From Phycisphaerales bacterium (GTDB taxonomy: Bacteria > Planctomycetota > Phycisphaerae > Phycisphaerales > UBA1924): a stretch of 42,287 bases of DNA. The stretch covers positions 1-42,287 of the forward strand of contig JABWBC010000013.1 of NCBI GenBank assembly GCA_013360695.1, read 5' to 3'. Shown here one piece after another: positions 35,857 to 42,287 of the stretch (the first letter of the stretch is position 1; every line of letters starts with the position of its first letter). The position numbers and the translations under genes are program-made. The notes under the pieces are model-generated. The model saw only the letters and a program-made list of their open reading frames with translations. It did not search any database and was not told the origin of the DNA.

Positions 35857-37920
35857 CTATCTTCCGACGACCATGGCGCGGGCGCCGAGTTGCACGGGAA
35901 TCGAACCAAGGGATGCCGCGATCCGGCGGGCTTCGAGGCCCGTGAGCGACGCGAGCGAGGCCTCGCGCACCACGGGGTCCAGCGACTCGTCCGCGGCGGC
36001 GTGGGCCAGAAGCGAAAGAACCTCGTCGCCTTGATACGCCGCCAGCGCCTCGGCCGCGGCGACCTGCGCGAACAGAGACGGCCCGTCGCGAAGCTCGTTC
36101 ATCCACATCGCCAGCGGCTTGGTGATCCGGTTGGCGCAGAAAATAGTGAGGGTCGGATCGACCGAGACCTGCGTGGGTTTGGCGGGGAGGGTGAAGTTGG
36201 CGGCGGCGTCGCGCCCCTTGACGTCAAGGTAGACGTATTGGTGGCGGCCGTCCTCGAACCTGCAGAGGAGCGGCAGGCTGAATTGGTACGCGGGGTTGAG
36301 CTTGTCGATGCGCTGGGTCTGCTTGGCGGCGACAGTCAGCGTGGAGGTGGCGTCGTCGAAGGTGAGGTCAACATCCAGACGCGGAAGGCCCGGGCGAATC
36401 AGCCACTGATCGAAGAATCGTTCGAGCGATCGACCCGAGACTTCCTCGAAGGCGCGGCGGAACTGGTCGGTCTCGACGTGGGTGAACTTGTGCTGGTCAA
36501 TGTAGAGGCGGACGCCCTTCCAGAAGACGTCGTCGCCCAGCCCGCTGCGCAGCATGTGGAGGACGATGGCGCCCTTGGAGTAGACGTCGTCGGACTTGGA
36601 AAAGTTTTCGTCGGGGTTCCGGTAGCGGTTGCTGACGATCGAGGGATAGACCGGGGCGTAGGCGTTGTTCCCGCCGCGCTGACGCCGGACAAAGCCCAGG
36701 ACCGTGCGTTGGTAGGCCTTCCGCCCGGCCTCGCTGGCGGGCGCGATCTCGCCGGTCTTGAGCGGATCGAGCCCGGCGGCCTCGGCGTTGGCGTATTGCT
36801 CGTCCCACATGGCTTCGCAATAGCTGGCCCAGCCTTCGTTGAGCCAGAGGTGCTTCCAGCCCTTGCACGTCATCAGGTCGCCGAACCATTGGTGCCCGAG
36901 TTCGTGGACGATCAGGCCGTCCTCATCGCCCCGCTCGGTGGCGTTGGCGGCCTGACGGTAGAGGGTGGTGGCGCTGGTGTTTTCCATGCCGCCCCAGTTG
37001 AAATCGCGGACGATGGACTGGTCGTACTTGGCCCAGGGGTAGGGCTCGTCGAGTTTCCTTTCGAGGAAGGCGACCATGGCGGGCGTGGACGAGAAGACGG
37101 TCTTGACGTTGTCTTCGGTGCCGATGGGGGTCCAGACGGCCATGGGCAGGCCGGGGCGGGCGGTGTCGTCGCCGCCGATGTTGACGATGGAGAATTTGCC
37201 GATGACGAGGGTGACGAGGTAATTGGCGTGGGGAAGGTCCTGGCTCCAGTGAACGATAGAGCGGGCGTCGGGCGTTGATTGTTTGGAGACCAGCCTGCCG
37301 TTCGAGAGAACCTCAAAGCCCTCGGGCACGTTGGCGATGAGTTCCGTGGTGAGCTTCTCGTTGGGGAAATCGTGGCAGGGGAACCAGAGGTGGTTGACTT
37401 CGGCCTCGCCCTGGGCGTGAACCTGGACGGCCTGGTCGGTGGGCGAGCCTTCGTCGCGGGGCTTGGAGTGGGTCAGGCCGATGCCGCGGTTGGCGGAGAA
37501 GTCGCAGACATAGGTGATAGCCACGTCAAAGGCCTGGGCGACGGCGGCGGGAGCGGGGAGGCGGATATCGAGCAGATCGCGGGACTTGGTGAAGTCGACG
37601 GGCTGGCCCGCGATGGTCACGGACTGGACTTCGATGCCCGGGCCGGCGCGGAGGGAGATGGTGGATCGGGGGGTGCCGCGGGCGGCGAGGGTCAGGGTCT
37701 GCGTGGCGGTGAAGGCGGCCTCGGACATGTCCGGGAAAGTCATGTCGAGCTTCATGTGGAGGTGGTCGAAGGTGGGGGGAAGAGGCCAGTTGGCGGTGTC
37801 GCGCCCGGTGGTGGGATCGATGCGAGGGTCATTGTTGGGTTCGGAGTCCTGCGCGGAGGCAAGGGGGGCGAGGCAGAGCAGAGACGAGAGTGCCAGGGCC
37901 GCGGTGGATCGCAGGGTCAT
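35857..37920 (-). CDS. Exported M1-family aminopeptidase, shorter paralogue
   Basis: A 687-residue zinc aminopeptidase with a signal peptide (about 1-23). It has GGMEN (310-314), HELGHQWFGD (His339, Glu340, His343) and LNEGWASY (Glu362). It is shorter than its neighbour because most of the HEAT-like C-terminus is missing; only about 70 such residues remain. The two proteins share order and motifs (for example WFPCHDFPN), so they are likely an ancient tandem duplication. ATG 37920 was chosen because CGGAG sits 7 nt upstream; the ATG two codons earlier has no space for ribosome binding. It is divergent from pyrG. Cleavage specificity cannot be told from sequence. Confidence 0.92.
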   Translation of the reverse strand: MTLRSTAALALSSLLCLAPLASAQDSEPNNDPRIDPTTGRDTANWPLPPTFDHLHMKLDMTFPDMSEAAFTATQTLTLAARGTPRSTISLRAGPGIEVQSVTIAGQPVDFTKSRDLLDIRLPAPAAVAQAFDVAITYVCDFSANRGIGLTHSKPRDEGSPTDQAVQVHAQGEAEVNHLWFPCHDFPNEKLTTELIANVPEGFEVLSNGRLVSKQSTPDARSIVHWSQDLPHANYLVTLVIGKFSIVNIGGDDTARPGLPMAVWTPIGTEDNVKTVFSSTPAMVAFLERKLDEPYPWAKYDQSIVRDFNWGGMENTSATTLYRQAANATERGDEDGLIVHELGHQWFGDLMTCKGWKHLWLNEGWASYCEAMWDEQYANAEAAGLDPLKTGEIAPASEAGRKAYQRTVLGFVRRQRGGNNAYAPVYPSIVSNRYRNPDENFSKSDDVYSKGAIVLHMLRSGLGDDVFWKGVRLYIDQHKFTHVETDQFRRAFEEVSGRSLERFFDQWLIRPGLPRLDVDLTFDDATSTLTVAAKQTQRIDKLNPAYQFSLPLLCRFEDGRHQYVYLDVKGRDAAANFTLPAKPTQVSVDPTLTIFCANRITKPLAMWMNELRDGPSLFAQVAAAEALAAYQGDEVLSLLAHAAADESLDPVVREASLASLTGLEARRIAASLGSIPVQLGARAMVVGR

Positions 37921-38080
37921 GCACATACTCCGGTCCGACCCCAGGGGTGGACATGGCGTGGAACAGGTCCGGACGCCCGGACCCGCTCGGTGCTCGGGAT
38001 AGAGTATCGAATGAGTGGCTGATTCGTTCCGAGTTTTGCGCGCATCACCGCGAGATTGCGCACAAACGCGGTGATAGTGA

Positions 38081-38086
38081 TACGAT
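38081..38086 (+). promoter_or_regulatory. TACGAT -10-like box before pyrG
   Basis: TGATACGAT, an extended -10 look, ends 5 nt before the pyrG ATG at 38092 with no Shine-Dalgarno sequence. Confidence 0.3.
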
Positions 38087-38091
38087 CCGGT

Positions 38092-39993
38092 ATGCCCCCG
38101 TCGCCCAGTCAGCCGACACCCAACGAGCCCGAACAATTTGGATTGAGCCGAACCACCCCCGCGGGGAACTCCGAGGGGGGAATCACCGGACGCCCCGGCG
38201 CGTTTGTCGCGGCGGCGGAAACCGGAGGGGATTCGGAGTATTACTCCCCGATACCCGAGGGGTATCAGCGAGGGCACCACAAGTACGTCATCGTTCTGGG
38301 CACGGTGATGTCAGGTCTGGGGAAGGGGATTTTTTCCTCCAGCCTCGCCAAGATGCTGAAGGAAAAGGGGCTGGTCGTCGCCCCCATCAAGCTCGAGGGC
38401 TACCTCAACATCGATTCGGGCACGCTCAACCCGTACCGGCACGGCGAGGTCTTCGTGCTGGAGGACGGGACCGAGTGCGACATGGACCTGGGCACCTACG
38501 AGCGATTGCTCGACCAGAACCTCTCGCGTCGGAACTTCGCCACCTCGGGGCAGATTTTCAGCGCCATCCTGGAGCGGGAGCGTCAGGGGGCGTACCTGGG
38601 GCGCGACGTGCAGTGGATCCCGCACGTGACGGGCGAGGTGAAGAAAAAGCTGCGTGAATTGGCGGTGCGCGGCGACGGGCAGCGCCGGGCGGATGTCGTG
38701 TTCGTCGAGGTGGGCGGCACGGTCGGCGACTATGAGAACGGCTTTTACATCGAGGCGATGCGCGAGCTGGCGTTTGAGGAAGGCCCTGGCTCGGTGTGCT
38801 TCGTGGCGCTGACGTACGTGATCGAGCCGCCGGCCCTGGGCGAGCAGAAGAGCAAGGCGGCGCAGCTGGGGATCAAGAGGCTGATGGAGGCGGGGGTGCA
38901 GCCGCACATCATCGCGTGCCGGGCGAGCCATCCGTGCCAGTCGAAGGTGATGCAGAAGATCGCGATGTTCAGCAACGTGCCGCTCCGTCGTATTTTTTCG
39001 ATGCACGACAGGGAGAGCATCTACACGATCCCGGAGGAGATGCGGCAGGAGGGTCTTGATCGAGAGATCATGTCTATCCTGAACCTGCACGACCGGGTGG
39101 ACGTGTCGCACGAGGACCGGGCGAGGGAGCGTTGGACGGCGTTCGTGAAAAAGCTCACGGCGCCCAAGCCGCGGACCGTGACCATCGGCGTGACGGGCAA
39201 GTACGCGCATCTGCGCGATGCCTACGCGTCGATCGACAAGGCGATCGAGCACTGCTCGGCCCATGCGGGCGCGCGTGTAGAGTTGAAATGGATCGAGACG
39301 ACGGAGATCACGCAGGCGAACGTCGCGGGGCAGCTCGCGGGGCTGGACGGCGTGATCGTTCCGGGCGGGTTTGGGGCGCGCGGCGTGGAGGGGAAGATCG
39401 CGTGCGTGCGGTATTGCCGCGAGACGGGATTGCCCTACCTGGGCATCTGTCTTGGATTCCAGGTTGCGGTGATCGAGTTTGCAAGAAACGTGCTTGGCTT
39501 GCGCGACGCGTCGAGCACGGAGTTTGCGGCCGAGTGCAAGGAGCCGGTGATCAGCGAGCTCCCGGAGCAGAAGAAGATCGAGGGGTTGGGCGGGACGATG
39601 CGTCTTGGAGGACAGGACGTGCTGCTCACGCCCAACTCGCTGGCGTCGAAGCTGTGGGGCGGCGCGACGACGATCCGCGAGCGTTTCCGTCATCGCTATG
39701 AGGTCGAGCCGGCGTTCATCGAGCGGCTGGAGGCGGCGGGGCTGGTGTTCAGCGGCAAGCACCCGAAGCGTCAGATCATGCAGGTGCTGGAGATCCGCCA
39801 GCCCGGCGCGAAGCTCGCGGATGGCTCAACGCCGAAGATGACGCACCCGTTCTTCATCGGCGCGCAGTATCACCCGGAGCTGACGAGCCGGCCGCTGCAC
39901 CCGCAGCCGTTGTTCCTGGGGCTGGTGCAGGCGGCGATCCAGCGGAAGTTTGAAAAGAACGACGCGAAGACGCCGGCGCTGCAGGCGAATTGA
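38092..39993 (+). CDS. pyrG: CTP synthase, divergent, with N-terminal extension
   Basis: A 633-residue enzyme making CTP from UTP, ATP and glutamine. The ATP loop is LGTVMSGLGKGIFSSS (usual: TGGVVSSLGKGI); DMDLGTYER and VEVGGTVGD keep the Mg-binding acidic residues; GEQKSKAAQ keeps the two Lys and Gln of the UTP site; the glutaminase half has LGICLGFQ (Cys) and QYHPELTSRP (His, Glu). The segment KLEGYLNIDSGTLNPY replaces the usual KLDPYINVDPGTMSP. The first 62 residues are a Ser/Pro/Gly-rich extension not found in E. coli PyrG. ATG 38092 is the first good start; there is no Shine-Dalgarno sequence. It is divergent from the M1 gene and monocistronic as far as seen. Confidence 0.94.
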   Translation: MPPSPSQPTPNEPEQFGLSRTTPAGNSEGGITGRPGAFVAAAETGGDSEYYSPIPEGYQRGHHKYVIVLGTVMSGLGKGIFSSSLAKMLKEKGLVVAPIKLEGYLNIDSGTLNPYRHGEVFVLEDGTECDMDLGTYERLLDQNLSRRNFATSGQIFSAILERERQGAYLGRDVQWIPHVTGEVKKKLRELAVRGDGQRRADVVFVEVGGTVGDYENGFYIEAMRELAFEEGPGSVCFVALTYVIEPPALGEQKSKAAQLGIKRLMEAGVQPHIIACRASHPCQSKVMQKIAMFSNVPLRRIFSMHDRESIYTIPEEMRQEGLDREIMSILNLHDRVDVSHEDRARERWTAFVKKLTAPKPRTVTIGVTGKYAHLRDAYASIDKAIEHCSAHAGARVELKWIETTEITQANVAGQLAGLDGVIVPGGFGARGVEGKIACVRYCRETGLPYLGICLGFQVAVIEFARNVLGLRDASSTEFAAECKEPVISELPEQKKIEGLGGTMRLGGQDVLLTPNSLASKLWGGATTIRERFRHRYEVEPAFIERLEAAGLVFSGKHPKRQIMQVLEIRQPGAKLADGSTPKMTHPFFIGAQYHPELTSRPLHPQPLFLGLVQAAIQRKFEKNDAKTPALQAN

Positions 39994-40142
39994 GGGGTGG
40001 GGAAGGAACGAAACGGCGAGACAGCGAGACAGGGACGAGGCAGGGGTGCCTTCCCGAATGGTTGGCCACGGACAGGCTGAGCGAAGAGGCGCCGACTACA
40101 AAGTCGTGGTTGGTGGCACGCATCGAATGCGTCTCGCGCCAA

Positions 40143-40805
40143 TCACGCGACCCAGCGATCGAGGGCGCGGGCGGCGTCGAGCAGGATGATCTGGGAGAGG
40201 CGGTCGGCTTCGCCGGTGGCGGCCTTGGCGGCGTGGATCATGCCGGAGGCGTCGTGTTCGGCGTGCGTGTGCCCGAGCACGCCGCGGATGATGACCGCGT
40301 GAACGCCCCAAGGTCGGTTGGTCGCGTTGTCGGCCTGGACGTTGTCGATGAGCCAATCCGCGGCGCCAAGGACGCGGTCGAAGAGTGCCGCGTCGCGGGC
40401 GATGATGGCGCGATTGATGGCGGCGTGCATGACGCGCAGCTCGCGTTCGGTCCACGATTCGACGGGTTCGCGTCCGAAGCCGGGGGTGAGCGCGCCGGCG
40501 GCGGCGCGGAGGGCCCGCGGCGGGAACGAATCGCGTGAGGCCAGGCACCACCACAGGCGTTCGTCGATCGGCATGTCGGCGGAAGGCGCCCGCACGGGGC
40601 GGGCGAGTACGCAGCGCAGCAGGGGCTCATCGATGGGGCGGCGGTGGGAGAACTCGTCTCGAAAGGTGGCGATGAAGCGGTCGCGGGCGTCGTCGGTGCG
40701 CAGAGAATCCAGCTCGGTCGCCATGACGCGGGCGGCGTGACGAAGGCGATCGGCCCAGCGACGGATCGGCGGGACAGCATCGGGTTGTGCCGGGAAACTC
40801 ACCAT
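40143..40805 (-). CDS. Hypothetical protein
   Basis: A 220-residue Ala/Arg/Leu-rich, probably helical, soluble protein with no signal peptide or transmembrane segment. I do not recognise the family. Its ATG (40805) lies 3 bases after the stop of the glycosyltransferase gene, so the two are likely cotranscribed. There is no Shine-Dalgarno sequence, but TATCGT ends 7 nt before the ATG, inside the end of the upstream gene. A later ATG (residue 28) is an alternative start. The 149 bases between its stop and pyrG hold no terminator I can see. Confidence 0.7.
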   Translation of the reverse strand: MVSFPAQPDAVPPIRRWADRLRHAARVMATELDSLRTDDARDRFIATFRDEFSHRRPIDEPLLRCVLARPVRAPSADMPIDERLWWCLASRDSFPPRALRAAAGALTPGFGREPVESWTERELRVMHAAINRAIIARDAALFDRVLGAADWLIDNVQADNATNRPWGVHAVIIRGVLGHTHAEHDASGMIHAAKAATGEADRLSQIILLDAARALDRWVA

Positions 40806-40808
40806 GCT

Positions 40809-41732
40809 TCACACGATAGAACGCGACGCGGGGTTGGCGGGGATTGCCAGTTGGAATTCGTTCGTGCAATCACCCGCGGCGTAGACACGCACCAGTGGAG
40901 TCGGCTGATCCATTGGCGAGAGCAGGCCGAGCGTGCAATGAGTCGGGCCGGGCTGGTTGAAGCGAGCGACGCCCGGAGCGTCGGCCCACTTGCCGGGAGC
41001 GCGGGTGGGGTGGTGCTGGTGGTAGACGATGATGTCACGGACCCCGACGTGGGGGCGAGCGCCGGCGTGGTACGCCCGGCGAGAAAAGTCGTCGTCCTCG
41101 GCGCCCCACTCGATAAAGGACTCGTCGAAGCCGTTGACGGCCTTGGCGATCACGAGGCGCACAGCGAAGTTTGCGCCGAGGATCTTGGGCTTGTGTCCCT
41201 TGGAGAAACCGAGACGCCGAAGGAAAGCTTGACGGCGCGAGCGGGCCTGACGCCGATCGAGCTCCGCGAACTGCTCGGGCCGAATCGTGGTCGGTGGGCG
41301 GCGGTCTCGCACCGCGGCTTCGTCAAAGGCCTCGGTTTGCTCGGGGGTGAGTTCGACTCGATGGGCGCAGACGAGCGAGATCGACTCTGGTAGGGCCGCG
41401 AGCCTGGCGGCATGGTCGGGCGCGGGCGAGCAATCGCCATCGATGAAGGCGATGAGTTCCTGATCGGACGCGCCGAACTGAATGGCGGCGCGGAGAGCGT
41501 TGTTGCGGACCTGGGAGAGGCGGCACTGGTTCTGGTGCGGGCGATCGATGAGCGTGATGTCGAGCGAAAATTCGGCGGAGCACGCGGCGATCAAGGTGCG
41601 GATCGATTCGTCCTGCACATCGCACGACACGAGCACGCGCCGTGGACGCGGCGATTCACTTGCGACGCCGAGCAGAGTGCGGCGGAGATGCCGCGTCGTG
41701 TGGGTCGTGATGATCAGCCAGGGCAGGGTCAC
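40809..41732 (-). CDS. Family 2 glycosyltransferase with galactosyltransferase-like C-terminus
   Basis: A 307-residue GT-A fold glycosyltransferase. The nucleotide-sugar site is IAFIDGDCSPAPDH (DxD-type DGD at 98-100). The later segment ILGANFAVRLVIAKAVNGFDESFIEWGAEDDDF is the acceptor-side motif of the Glyco_transf_7C class, with the Trp-Gly-x-Glu-Asp run. It probably adds a hexose to a surface polysaccharide or lipid; donor and acceptor are unknown. The start is GTG 41732, where TACACT ends 6 nt upstream and no Shine-Dalgarno sequence is seen. It is followed after 3 bases by a hypothetical gene. No other sugar genes are nearby. Confidence 0.85.
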   Translation of the reverse strand: MTLPWLIITTHTTRHLRRTLLGVASESPRPRRVLVSCDVQDESIRTLIAACSAEFSLDITLIDRPHQNQCRLSQVRNNALRAAIQFGASDQELIAFIDGDCSPAPDHAARLAALPESISLVCAHRVELTPEQTEAFDEAAVRDRRPPTTIRPEQFAELDRRQARSRRQAFLRRLGFSKGHKPKILGANFAVRLVIAKAVNGFDESFIEWGAEDDDFSRRAYHAGARPHVGVRDIIVYHQHHPTRAPGKWADAPGVARFNQPGPTHCTLGLLSPMDQPTPLVRVYAAGDCTNEFQLAIPANPASRSIV

Positions 41733-41738
41733 GGGGCG

Positions 41739-41744
41739 AGTGTA
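41739..41744 (-). promoter_or_regulatory. TACACT -10-like box before the glycosyltransferase gene
   Basis: On the minus strand, TACACT ends 6 nt before the GTG at 41732, with only CGCCCC between. One of four start-proximal TACACT boxes in the window. Confidence 0.4.
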
Positions 41745-41923
41745 CGCGGGGGTTTTCGGACGGTGGTGGAGGCCGGAATGCGTGATGGGACGTGGGTCGA
41801 GGTGGAAGGTGGCGTGTGAGCGTCGCGTGCGGCGCGACAGGGAGCGAAGGCGGATCGCTGGCGGATTCCGCGGAGACTCAGAGGGCGTGATGCCCGATCG
41901 AATCGAGGACCACAGGAGGCAGC

Positions 41924-42013
41924 ATGGGCGAGTCCACGGACTGGGGCTTGGAAGCGGGCACGACAGCGGCGCCTCCCGCGCCGCCCGCGCCTGCAGAGCC
42001 GATACCGATGTAA
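41924..42013 (+). CDS. Possible 29-residue protein before a strong terminator
   Basis: ATG 41924 is preceded by a full AGGAGG (41914-41919, 4 nt spacing), the strongest ribosome-binding site in this part of the window. The frame runs 29 codons to TAA at 42013. The product starts MGESTDWGLEAG and ends in an Ala/Pro-rich stretch finishing EPIPM. A perfect palindromic terminator begins 15 bases after the stop. I recognise no family; the site, stop and terminator make it credible, but the Ala/Pro-rich end is also what GC-rich noise looks like. No clear promoter is seen in 41745-41910. Confidence 0.4.
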   Translation: MGESTDWGLEAGTTAAPPAPPAPAEPIPM

Positions 42014-42028
42014 AGACTGCTGGACTTG

Positions 42029-42073
42029 AAAATAAAAAAAGAGGGCGTCAGATGACGCCCTCTTTTTTTATTT

Positions 42074-42074
<1 letters not shown>
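42029..42074. terminator. Perfect palindromic bidirectional terminator
   Basis: Two 21-base arms, perfectly complementary, with a 4-nt loop (AGAT). The core stem GAGGGCGTC/GACGCCCTC (42041-42062) is flanked by A-rich on one side and T-rich on the other, so it ends transcription in both directions: that of the small plus-strand frame and that of the minus-strand tRNA-fMet, whose CCA end abuts it. Confidence 0.92.
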
Positions 42075-42151
<77 letters not shown>

Positions 42152-42172
42152 TAGTTTCGTCTCAATCAAACT

Positions 42173-42201
42173 ATAGTAACAACTGAAAAACTCTTTGTCA
42201 A
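42173..42201 (-). promoter_or_regulatory. Promoter of tRNA-fMet
   Basis: On the minus strand: TTGACA (42201-42196), a 17-nt spacer and TACTAT (42178-42173). This near-consensus pair puts the start about 15 nt before the tRNA. The surrounding 40 bases are AT-rich compared with the window. Confidence 0.75.
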
Positions 42202-42287
42202 CACCTGAAGCGGGAAAATCGGGTTTTTGACGGACTTTTTCCGCTCTACCCCGCGCCGGGCTGGGCGGCGGGCCGCGCGGAAGGCTT
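42202..42287. other. Window end, no gene seen
   Basis: The AT-rich part and the GC-rich tail contain no open frame that I can support; some inverted-repeat-like GC runs are visible but no T-tract. Confidence 0.3.

Noticed and set aside
38311-39762. A 483-codon minus-strand frame inside pyrG
   Set aside because: Antisense shadow of pyrG, which has intact catalytic motifs.

Overview
The window looks like a chromosomal segment of a high-GC planctomycete, most likely from the Phycisphaerae. This is inferred from the gene style (exported TPR and DUF proteins, a duplicated PTPS-fold protein, an HNH protein with a conserved N-terminal domain, an IS630-like transposase tail, divergent PyrG and GyrA signatures) and not from any rRNA marker. 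It is mostly housekeeping DNA. I see no prophage, CRISPR array or defence island; the only mobile-element trace is a transposase C-terminus at the left edge.

Layout. 1-87: transposase tail. 241-6907 (minus strand): a methionine-cycle cluster, read in the order ArsR-methyltransferase regulator, S-adenosylhomocysteinase, alpha-glucan phosphorylase, MetF, DUF4340 protein. 7090-12133: a TPR lipoprotein, a stand-alone LigD-type phosphoesterase domain, asparagine synthetase, cupin, acetyltransferase and an orphan peptide-type ABC ATPase. 12409-12481: tRNA-Phe, then about 560 bases without a credible gene. 13042-17540: ValS translationally coupled to a peptidase-like protein. 17707-22226: a TPR protein, then a minus-strand module of an exported STN/coiled-coil protein, an ECF sigma factor, a membrane-anchored partner and a membrane-anchored FolM/PTR1-type reductase. 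22349-31279 (plus strand): prfB with a +1 frameshift, an exported protein of unknown function, gyrA, a STAS protein, a MacB/LolD-type ATPase and an HNH protein. 31380-39993: tandem PTPS-fold protein, glutathione peroxidase, two tandem M1 aminopeptidases and CTP synthase. 40143-42287: a hypothetical protein and a glycosyltransferase, a possible 29-residue ORF, a perfect palindromic terminator and initiator tRNA-fMet with a strong promoter.

How the genes work together. SahH removes the S-adenosylhomocysteine made by methyltransferases and MetF supplies methyl-folate for methionine synthesis; the ArsR-methyltransferase at the head of the run is a plausible SAH/SAM-responsive regulator. ValS, PrfB, tRNA-Phe and tRNA-fMet serve translation; GyrA serves DNA topology; AsnB and PyrG are glutamine amidotransferases. 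A PTPS-fold protein and a pteridine-reductase-type SDR both point to pterin chemistry.

The most interesting signals are (i) a prfB frameshift site with UAA instead of UGA and no Shine-Dalgarno stimulator, (ii) a repeated TANNNT box 5-9 nt upstream of start codons that lack Shine-Dalgarno sequences, suggesting leaderless transcripts, and (iii) the sigma-factor/STN/anchored-reductase module. None is proven by sequence alone.
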